From: Gordionus sp. m RMFG-2023
Lineage: Eukaryota; Nematomorpha; Gordioida; Chordodea; Parachordodidae
Assembly (NCBI RefSeq): GCF_954871325.1
Contig: NC_088777.1
Span: 21,925,366 to 21,989,365, forward strand
DNA: 64,000 bases
Direction of reading: 5' to 3'
In this document: positions 55,437 through 64,000 of the stretch, one piece after another
How positions within the stretch are numbered: the stretch's first letter is position 1
How the letters are laid out: the number at the start of each line of letters is the position of its first letter
Translations under genes and position numbers: made by a program
The notes under the pieces: generated by a model
Database searches by the model: none
The model's input: only the letters and a program-made list of their open reading frames with translations
What the model was told of the DNA's origin: nothing

Positions 55437-56100
55437 ATGTCAAATAAAATATTTATAATTGAAGGTGATATTTCGGAAACAGATATTGATGTTAGTGAGG
55501 ATAATTTTAATCATCCTATTGTCAATATGGATATAGATTCGCCCACAAATGCACTTCACACCAATTGCCTAAAGGTTGCAATTTGAAAAGCGACCGCGAT
55601 CTCAAGAAAAAGGTGAGAGGTAGTTTCCTACAAAACTGACATTAATAATAATATAATTGTCAAATGGTTTGACAACAAATTTGTTCATGTTATATCATCC
55701 TTCAAAAGTATAGACCCAATAGAAGATGTGAGACGATGGTTCTTGACGGAAAAAAATTTATTCAGATCCCTAGGCCTTGTATTAGGAATGAGAGAGATTT
55801 ACTATGTTAGTGGAATGCTACAGCTTAGATATCAAAGGTAGAAGGTTCTATCTTCCAATAAAATTTCATTTGATACCTGCATTGTTAATGCATGGTTATT
55901 GTATTGAAGACATTTACTTCAAAAAAAATGAAAAATCTTTTATAAAACTTATTACTTTTAATTCTCAAATAGTTACTGCTTTTTTAATGGCAGGTAAAAT
56001 TAGTAAAGAAAAATACAAAAAGGATCTAAGTTACCTAAGATAATATCAGAAGCTTCCAACACTCGAAAAAAATGATGTGTTAAGCGCATATTCAAAAAAA
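55437..56100 (+). pseudogene. piggyBac-type transposase remnant, internally deleted
   Basis: The N-terminus MSNKIFIIEGDISETD is acidic, as in many piggyBac transposases. It is followed within ~55 codons by C-terminal motifs: IVKWFDNKFVHVISS (near 55660), DIKGRRFYLPIKFHL (near 55830), DTCIVNAWLLY in another frame (near 55875), then FNSQIVTAFLMAGK (55955). The order and the WxDNKxV box are specific to piggyBac. The central catalytic part is gone and there are at least three frame changes and several stops. Confidence 0.78.
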
Positions 56101-57480
56101 ATGTGAAATTTATTTATGCTTTAACCAGGATAGAAATTGTTTTAAAACATTTCATAATAAATAAATAAATATTTTTTATACATACATTTCGCTCAATGAT
56201 GTCAAATTGTATCATGATTTTTATTTACCTGTATACTATGAAATAAAAGTCGAAATAAAAATTTTACATCCTTGGTGTATATAAATTAAGATTTTTTATA
56301 AAAAATTTTTTTTAGTTTTATTTTAAAAAGTCGAGCTTTATAAAGGGTTAAAAGTATTTATAAATATATGATATCGCAATAATCGTACGATTTTTAATTT
56401 TTTAGTATTAATTCTAACAAAATCTCTCTTCAAATAAATACAAATTCCTGATAAGACCAAATCCTGGTTGCAATCTATATATTTATGCTGTTATACTATC
56501 ACATCCTAGTCGTAAGCCTATGGGTGTATCGTAAACTTATTTTGCTAGCAGAAACCTTTTTTTTTGACTGATTATAGACTACCTAGTTTTCAACTAGGAA
56601 GGACCTCACCCAACCATTCATATCTTAATCTGCTATCAAAAAATGTATTGCTGGGAGAGGCGGGGGTAGATGATAATTTTACGTTTTGTATTAAGGGTTA
56701 GAATTTATTTTTATAGCTAATTATTGATAAAAAAAAAAGAATGCTTAAAGGGATATTCTTTAGATGGAAAGAAAGATATGCACTATAAATAATGATTGCC
56801 AGGTGATCCAGATAGCATATAATTGTTCATCAATTTGGAGACGATAAATGATAGAGTGGAAATTTCTGCCTTTGCAAATTTGTCAGTTTCCATAAATATC
56901 AGTTTATGACAATACCCCTCCCCCCTCCTACAATAAAAATTTGAGAAAATCCTTTTCTAATATGAAAAACTAAAATTATATTTTTTTAAATGTAATTCTG
57001 CCAAAGTTCTTCAAAGAGAGAACCTAAAAATATCCCTGAAAAGTTCCCCTTTTTACGTAAATCATAGATACAGCAGTGATATGAGATAAAGTGGAAATAG
57101 GTCTATCCCACAATAATTTTCTGGTAATTTGGAAAAAGGGCCCAGTTAAACCCGTTAATTTAGCAATTTGTCCGATAGTATTTTAAAAAAAAGGACTCAT
57201 GTAAAATTTTTGGAATGTAGTATTTACGAATTAAAAATAAACTACGGTGAGCTAAAAATTGCCTTAATTTCAAAACGTTATTAAGTATCTTTTGAAATTA
57301 TTTTGCATAGATGATACACATTATATTTGAGATGATACTTCACGAGTTAAATGTATAACTTAGTAATAAATTAATTTTACGTTTTTAATTATATTTGATA
57401 TAAAATAATCTATTAGAAATTGCTAAAGATCATATATAAGTCAGCTAACTCGGATAAATTAGACATGAAATCCAATTTTA
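56101..57480. other. AT-rich stretch, nothing recognised
   Basis: No coding motif, repeat or paired ends seen. A few C-runs (CCCCTCCCCCCTCC near 56916) only. Confidence 0.5.
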
Positions 57481-57489
57481 AATCTTCAC

Positions 57490-57640
57490 CAAGGGCATCA
57501 TTAATTTGTTGTCCGCTCTTGTTGAGTTTGGCACTAAAACGATATAATAAAATTTTAATTAGCTCATCAATAATTTATCGTCCACTCTTGCTGAGTTTGG
57601 CACTAAAACGATAAAAAATTTTTTTAATTATTAGCTCAAA
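57490..57640. repeat. ~69-bp tandem duplication
   Basis: Two copies with CTCTTGTTGAGTTTGGCACT and CTCTTGCTGAGTTTGGCACT, each followed by AAAACGATA. Confidence 0.85.
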
Positions 57641-58109
57641 CTTGAGTTGTAAAAGTAACGTTTGTAATATTCAGATGAATACTTGTAAACGAAAAATGGC
57701 TTATTCAAATTAGAAGAATTATTACTATATTATTTAAGATTATAGACTATGTAAATGAAGATAAAAGGAAAGAGATGTTTTGAGATATTGTAAATATTAT
57801 AATAATACTTTAAGTTTTTAGAAAGAATTCTTTTTTAATTTTTTATTTAACTTTAACCTTTTGCGTTTTAATATATATGTCTTATTATTTTATAATTATG
57901 TTGAATCATGTAATAAAGTGTTAGTAAAATTATTAATTCATATTTTTATATATATGCTGATTATTATTTTTAGCAACCTTATATTTATAATAATATAAAT
58001 GTACTTTTTCAAACCATGAAAAATATAGTTATATTGAATCCAATAACGACTGGTGTTGACATTAAAAAATATAATATACAAAAGTAGTTTCATGAATCTA
58101 CTCATTGAA

Positions 58110-58611
58110 TTTTTAGTAGGGCAAAGCTATAAGTGCTTCAAGAATTAGAGGATGAATCAACGTAGAACAGGCTTTGATTACCAAAGGCGACTTTTACTTG
58201 GTACTAATTGTCATCTATTAAATTTAATCATTGTTCATTTATGCAATCGGTAAAGGACTAAGAAATGTTTTAGGGATCTTGGGAGACTCGTAGGTATTTC
58301 AATGGAGTAAAAGATATACAGCTCTCAAAACATGTCAGAGTGAACTGATAAAATCGCAACAATTTTTAGGGATCAAGAATACCACTTGGTAATATCTTAT
58401 TTAGATTTAAAATTTTTATTTTGTATATTTATAGAAACTGATAATCATATAAAGTTATTGATATTCTTTTCTAATTTGTGATGCTCAGAGGGTAGCTTTA
58501 ATAAGTTTAAAGGATTCAAAAGATTCTGCCACTTTTACCATGGCTAGTGTTATGCTTGGCTTGCACAAAATTGCAAATCATGTCAAAGGGTATAGGGTTT
58601 GCAATGAATTA
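58110..58611 (+). other. Possible exons of an unidentified host gene, plus strand
   Basis: The strongest piece is 58485-58611 (QRVALISLKDSKDSATF, MASVMLGLHKIANHVKGYR, VCNELQ). It is open with normal codon balance and bordered on the left by an AG-like acceptor region. Earlier weak pieces near 58137-58210 include LQELEDEST and VEQALITKGDFYL in different frames. A repeat-like GC patch begins exactly at 58612. No family recognised. Confidence 0.35.
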
Positions 58612-58740
58612 CAGGGGCGTCGCTAGCCTTTACAATCTCAAAGGGATCAATTAAAAATTTCTTATGGGGGACTTCGCTCCCCATACCCCCAATTTGCCCC
58701 GCTTTTACTCGGCCTTCGGCCGGGTTTTATATTTATATAT
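58612..58740. mobile_element. Possible hAT-like terminus and GC hairpin
   Basis: CAGGGGCGTCGCTAGCC (58612) resembles hAT ends such as CAGTGGCGTAGC at 33450. A TCGGCCTTCGGCCGG hairpin lies near 58711. The other end was not found. Confidence 0.4.
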
Positions 58741-60129
58741 TAAACTTTTTTAAAATTTGTTAACTCTAAACAATTATTTTGAATTTCATATTTTGTCATT
58801 TATTATATTTTGCATACAAAATAAACTAGCATATAAAAAATTAAAACAATACACGACATTTCTAAAAATAATATTTTTTAATACAAAATCTATTTTTTAC
58901 AGTTTTATACATTTTCGATTGCTGATATAAAAAAACTTTCGTCTAAAGAATTACAAGTGATAAAAAAGGTTAATTAATTCATACATATGCCTCAATTGAT
59001 AATGGTATCTAAAAAACACATAAGACTATATAATTCTTAGCAACTTACATTGACAAAGGTCATGAAACTAATTTAACTCTCTGTTACCATTTTAGACAAT
59101 GTTTTATAGAATGGACTAATAAGAAAAAATTTATAAGCCTTACCAAATTAACAATTCTTGAAGAAGAGAATATAAACGACCAATCTAAATCATAAAACTA
59201 TATGGTAGTTAGAGCTTCCTCTTAGATGACATGATGGAAAAAAGATAAGTAATCGATTATAGTGAGATATTAAATTTCTAAAAGATTATCTTCCATTTTT
59301 AATGATATATAAACGACTACACAGTTGACTATTATTGCATACTAAAATATGCATTCATATGCTCTCCGCAGCTGTAGTAATAATATTAAATTACATAGCC
59401 ACACAAATAATAGATGCTGGTTAATTTACAGTCATAGCCATGACACTTACGATGGTAACCCATATCAGAATTTTTTATGTTAGATAAATTGATGAAACAA
59501 AAACACTAAAAATCTTTAAAAGAAATTATGCAAATATATAGAAGTCTTGAGTTATTTACGGCAAAGATGACATATAAGAAATTAACATTTTGTAACTATA
59601 AAATAAGAACCAGAGTGATATCATGAAAGCAATTAAAATTTTATATATTATTGTCGCACCATCTCTAGTTGGTATATTATATTTTAAAATAATAGTAGTT
59701 TGTAATAATATCTAAAATATATTCGTACTAAAAATTTAACTCAAAACTGTTTTTCAAAGAAGAAAAAAATACCTTTCCTAAAAACACGTAAAAAAGAAAA
59801 GGAAAGATATCTAATTTATTATATCCATTGTGGGATGAATAACAAGATGTTTTATTATAACAATATTTTAAATAAATAAATGGCGTTAAATAATTAAATG
59901 CATATTGTTACTTATATTTATTATCAAAAGCATTGATTAGTAAAATTTTAAAAATATTAATTGTAATATATTATATAACTGTCAGATACGTCTGCAAAAG
60001 TGCATTTTACCTAAAATTTTATAAATAATTATATATTATAGAGGATTATAAACTATATGTCTACCTACTTTTTATAAATAAATCTCTTATACTTTATGTG
60101 TTTGGACCTTGAAATAATTTTAGGAAGAG
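58741..60129. other. AT-rich stretch, nothing recognised
   Basis: No open frame with motif and no clear repeats. Confidence 0.5.
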
Positions 60130-60353
60130 TAGTGTTGTTAAACAGCTCATTTTAAGCCGATTTTTTAAAACGACAAACTCAATATCTTCGCTAGAAAAAT
60201 GTTGCCTAAGCGCCGAGACTTCTATAATGTATGTTTAGACCTTTGTTGCTTCGATGAACAAGATCTTCAGGCTTGCATAATATTTTACATGAATAAATTA
60301 TTGATTTAGCCATTTTTAAAAATCGGCTCAAAACGAGCCGTTTAACAACACTA
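60130..60353. mobile_element. 224-bp hAT MITE, AGTGTTGTTAA group
   Basis: Ends TAGTGTTGTTAAACAGCTC and GAGCCGTTTAACAACACTA with perfect 8-bp TSDs AGGAAGAG (60122-60129 and 60354-60361). It shares interior blocks (AGACCTTTGTTGC, CCTAAGC) with 50743-50956. Confidence 0.93.
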
Positions 60354-60568
60354 AGGAAGAGACATGATAATTAAATTTAAAAATATAATATAGTTGATTA
60401 GTGATGTTAAACTCGGCTAATTACAATTAAATTTGTTAATTTTCAATTAATAAATGATTATATTAATTTAATTAGGGTTATATAATAATTTAAATAATAA
60501 AAGTCAATTAAGATTCAACTTTTAATGCTAAATTAATATTTATTGAGTGATATTGATATATTTTTAAC

Positions 60569-60691
60569 AAGGCTCAAGATTTTATGAAGGGGAGATATTT
60601 GCCTTCTGATTTTGAAAGTGAGTCTTCAAATATTTCAATCCAAAAAGGAAAACTCCATGGCCGTTACTTATCCTCAGATATTTCCTACTAC
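60569..60691 (+). other. Possible terminal exon of a plus-strand host gene
   Basis: After a possible acceptor (AACAAG) the frame reads AQDFMKGRYLPSDFES, ESSNISIQKGKLHGRYL, then SSDISYY and TAA. The repeated GRYLPSD/GRYLSSD motif is suggestive of a short linear repeat. Family unknown; it could belong with 58485-58611. Confidence 0.4.
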
Positions 60692-60807
60692 TAAGAGAAA
60701 AATTACGAATAACCACTTTAATATAATTTTGTATTTTAAATATTAATATTTTTGCTTAACTCTTTTTGTATAAAAAAATTGAAAATGTATAAAATTGAAT
60801 GATTATA

Positions 60808-60994
60808 CTAGTCATCTCTATCGAAAAAATTGTTAACAAAATTTCCGACCATATCATTATCATCCCAAGGCTTTCGCGTTAACATAGTTGACGAAGGGTT
60901 ACATTCCCGGTGAAATATCATTTCAGTCGTTTTTCCACTATCAATAAGCATTTGTCTTAAATAACGCGCGAATTTTAATCTTTCGTTATCGTCC
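60808..60994 (-). CDS. Terminal exon of an unidentified minus-strand host gene
   Basis: Acceptor AATTATAG lies directly upstream (60995). The exon reads DDNERLKFARYLRQML, IDSGKTTEMIFHRECNPSS, RKPWDDNDMVGNFVNNFFD and stops at 60808-60810. Composition is far less AT-biased than around it. A possible upstream exon lies near 61505-61570 (KRLDLEEENNCYNEEPAPIL). I do not recognise the protein; it is hydrophilic with no membrane segment. Confidence 0.6.
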
Positions 60995-61097
60995 CTATAA
61001 TTTTAATGAATAATTTAATTCTACATAATTTAGTTTTAATAGTTTTTAAATCAGCTCTTTATTGACTTTTATAAAACCCGATAACAAAAAATATTAT

Positions 61098-61290
61098 ATC
61101 AGGCTTATGCTAGTGTTAAAAATCTCGATTTAATCTAATTAAAAAAACGCCGAAATTAATATTTTAGCTAAACAAATTTTACCTAAGCCTCGAGATTTTG
61201 GCAAAGGAGGGCTATACCTCTCTCCCTTCATGTGGCATTTCGAGGCTTAGTTAGTTATTGTTAAAATCTTGATTACGCCTTTTTAAATAT
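61098..61290. mobile_element. Diverged copy of the AGTGTTGTTAA MITE group
   Basis: CTAGTGTTAAAAATCTCGAT on the left and ATTGTTAAAATCTTGAT further right, with CCTAAGCCTCGAGATTTTGG inside, a block related to CCTAAGCGCCGAGACTT in the 60130 copy. No TSD. Confidence 0.4.
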
Positions 61291-61862
61291 TGTTTCGAGA
61301 TTTGAATAATAATAGGATACCAAACCTCGAATTTTATTATTTTTTGGCTCGCTCGGCTGGAGAAAATTTTAAATATAAATTATAAGCCAAAACTTATATT
61401 TCATATTCAAATTAATCATAATTTGGCTAGATCGACGAATAGAATTTCTAAACATTCATATACATTAATCAAAATATAATATATTATTTTAAATACTAAA
61501 ATTGGAGCAGGTTCCTCATTATAACAATTATTTTCCTCTTCCAAATCTAACCGTTTGCAGGAATATAATTTTTATTTCTTAAGAACTCAATTTTAATATT
61601 CTCGTTTATAATCTTCAAGATTTTAAAATCTTACATTCAATATGTAGTCTGATCGGAAATTTTAACCAAAAAGTGAATAAATATTTGGCGGAAGGATGAA
61701 TGAATGATGAAATTATACACAATTAAATCTAATGAACTTATTATATCCATAAACTTCTTATTAGACGAAAATAAATGAGACAAAATACCCACCCCCCCCC
61801 CCACCATCTTTTAATAAACAAGAATAACAATGCTAATAATATTTTATTTTAAAAAAATTAAG

Positions 61863-62496
61863 GCAAGGTGGCGCTAATAGCTCCTTAAAAATTTGACTAG
61901 ATAATTTTTTAGGTAGCAGACCAGTATTACAAAACCTTTAAGAGTATTTTAAAATTGATGTGCCCACGAGGAAAAATGAAAAGATTTAAACAATTTGAGT
62001 TTGAACTAGATAATAATATTTGGGTAGTAGATGAGTATTATAAAACCCCTCAGATTGGTTTGCATTAAATAGTACAATTTTGTTAACGAGGAAAAAGATA
62101 AAATATCTAAATAAACTAAAACTTTTTATCTAGTTAAAAACCAAGTTGTTTAAATTTTTTTACTTTATTCCTTGTGGAGTTAAATATTTTAACCTAATCT
62201 ATTTCAAACTATCCCAATGAATTTGTGATACTTACTACCCAAAACATTTTATCCTACCCAATACTAGAGAGTATAGAAAATTGTACTATCGATAAACTAC
62301 TTTCCAATGTTTTGTAAGTTTTACACCCAAAATGTTTTATCCAAAAGTAAGTTAATAATTTTTTCTACTTTTTCCCTCATGGAGTGAAGAAAATTAGCAT
62401 TATAAATTTCTCGAAATTATTTTAATATTGGTATGCTACCCAAATTTGTATTCTGTCTAAAACCAGATTTTTAAAAAAGTATTAGCTCCACCTTGC
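61863..62496. mobile_element. 634-bp foldback-like MITE
   Basis: Ends GCAAGGTGGCGCTAATAGC and TATTAGCTCCACCTTGC. The two halves remain loosely complementary along their length (ACGAGGAAAAA and TTTTTCCTCATGG; GTAGCAGACCAGTATT and AATATTGGTATGCTAC). No coding capacity. Confidence 0.75.
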
Positions 62497-62763
62497 ATTA
62501 TAATTTATATCTAAATCAAATCCTTTTTTATATTTTTTTTGGTTATAAACTATAAAATCTGTTTATCAAATTGATAATAACTATTTTTAGATAAAGTTGA
62601 CATAAATGATTATAAAATATTATTAATCTTACTATATTTATTTTAAAAATATTATTTTATTTTTTTAATTCATATTTCTATTTTATTGTATATTTATATT
62701 AAAATTATTTGAAAAAAAATTATTATTCAAGATATTTAAAAATATATTTAACATTTTATAAGG

Positions 62764-63196
62764 GGTTTGACTAAATTGCAAATACTAAGGTAAAAATATT
62801 TGACATATTCTCTATTAATTGGAGTGAGATTCATTTCTTTTGATATGAATAACTTATAAAAAGTACTATAATAACATTTTAAATTACAATAATATAAAAT
62901 GTATTTATAATTATTTTTAATTTAATTATACTAAAGGATTTAAACTCTTTATTATGAGATAAAAGGAAATACAACTATTAATGTCTATTCATTTATTATT
63001 GAATATATCTAAGAATATATTTTTTTATAAGTTATTTATAGAATAAGAAAATGAACCTCGCTCCAATTAAGAGAGATTATACAAAAATTTTTACCTAAGC
63101 ATTTGCAGTTTACTATGGCATTTGCAGTTTACTATGGCATTTGCAGTTTACTATGGCATTTGAAGTTTACCTTGGCATTTGTAGTTTAGTCAAACC
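62764..63196. mobile_element. 433-bp MITE with internal 20-bp minisatellite
   Basis: Ends GGTTTGACTAAATTGC and GTAGTTTAGTCAAACC. The inverted similarity extends inward (ATTAATTGGAGTGAG and CTCGCTCCAATTAA). Near the right end GCATTTGCAGTTTACTATG is repeated about four times. Confidence 0.78.
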
Positions 63197-63792
63197 GAAA
63201 TTTAAATATATAATTATAATAATCCTCAAAAAACGTTAATCTAATTTAACCAATAGTGTTGTTTTAAAAAATATTTGTCCAATGATAATCATCATAGCAA
63301 TTTTAAGCCAGTAGTAATTCCCATGTGATTTATAATATGGTGAAGGTAAAATATTCTTTTTTCAACAAATTTTATTTAGATAATATTTTTAAAATATTTG
63401 TTGCTGAACAGCAAAGTAAACACTATTTATTTCAGTATATCCAAAGAATAGGCAAACTATTTAAGATACTTAAGAACAGGCCTTAATTACTCTCAACTAT
63501 CATATAGTAGCAGAATAAATAAAATGCATTGCTACCATGATTTCAGAGGTGTGATGCTATATGAAAAACTGTCCCAGATGTTAAATTAAAGACGGAGAAA
63601 AATATTTTTTGTTTTAAAAAAAAATGTCAATAAATATTTATTTTATTTTGATTGTTAAAAATTCATATGTTGTTTTTATAATTTAAAAAGTATAATAATA
63701 ATTATTTTCTTGATTTGTGAAGATTAGAAAAATTTTGAATAAAAAATTATTTTGAAGTTATTTTTAAATTATTTTGGTAACTTTTACATAAA
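63197..63792 (+). repeat. AT-rich stretch containing a possible 5' LTR
   Basis: No gene. If the site at 63793 is a primer-binding site, the sequence directly left of it should be the end of an LTR, but its start and partner copy are not visible here. Confidence 0.3.
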
Positions 63793-63810
63793 TGGTGCCG
63801 TGACCAGGAT
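63793..63810 (+). promoter_or_regulatory. Candidate LTR-retroelement primer-binding site
   Basis: TGGTGCCGTGACCAGGAT begins with TGG and matches the leader style seen just inside 5' LTRs of animal LTR elements. The element would extend out of the window on the right. Confidence 0.45.
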
Positions 63811-64000
63811 CTGAATTTTAATTGGGAAAAATATCTGAATAGAGAAAAACAAAATTATAGGACGAGATTCCTAAAGAAGATCATTCGTATCCGGATTCAA
63901 GGTAAAAAATATTATTTGTTTAAATATATTTTTATACACAATGCAGTGGTCTAATTTAATGATAAAATTTTTATTATAAATATTTAAATGAGAACATGGT

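Noticed and set aside
57420-57614. 64-residue frame with repeated RPLLLSLALKR
   Set aside because: Produced by the ~69-bp tandem duplication; no start context or homology signal.

Overview
This is an AT-rich, repeat-dominated stretch of a nuclear genome that is probably animal. The main anchor is a recognisable METTL15 gene, the mitochondrial rRNA cytosine-N4 methyltransferase related to bacterial RsmH. It is split by spliceosomal introns of only 37-45 nt plus one of about 14 kb. The transposons are typical of animals: a P52rIPK-like hAT, BED/DUF659-type hATs, a piggyBac remnant, Ty3/Gypsy elements and an APE-type LINE. I cannot name the species. Short introns, high AT content and heavy transposon load suggest a small or fast-evolving animal lineage, but that is inference.

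Layout. 1-2991: tail of a Ty3/Gypsy fossil (pol and a candidate 3' LTR). 3.7-7.6 kb: a ~41-bp satellite split by a small LTR-flanked element. 8.07-9.32 kb: a non-autonomous hAT. 9.5-33.45 kb: one hAT (P52rIPK-like, minus strand) opened up by a nest of insertions. Inside it sits Gypsy element B (11558-31704, TSD TCTAG). Inside B's left LTR sits a LINE (about 11618-22475). Inside the LINE's reverse transcriptase sits a segment bounded by ~260-bp direct repeats. Inside that, a 16-bp minisatellite is split by a 4.6-kb foldback element (15485-20090, TSD GGTGGTCA).

33.7-48.97 kb: METTL15, plus strand. Four small exons lie in 0.7 kb, then a 14-kb intron, then the last exon. The five exons read in phase to 363 residues. 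The intron holds a ~10.4-kb DNA transposon with ~580-bp terminal inverted repeats (36.0-46.4 kb). Three hATs have inserted into that transposon: one in its left repeat with a perfect TSD, and two neighbours inside its gene.

49-64 kb: small MITEs, several with perfect 8-bp TSDs, a piggyBac remnant, a multi-exon host gene I could not identify (about 51.8-53.3 kb, minus), and isolated exon-like pieces near 58.5, 60.6 and 60.8 kb. The right edge carries a candidate LTR primer-binding site.

Recurring theme: many elements with unrelated interiors end in (C/T)AGWGTTGTTAA and make 8-bp TSDs, but each family carries its own palindromic motif just inside the ends (TATCTAGATA, TAGCGCGCTA, GGGTCG/CGACCC, GGCTC/GAGCC, GAAGATCTTC). 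This looks like one group of hAT ends paired with family-specific binding sites.
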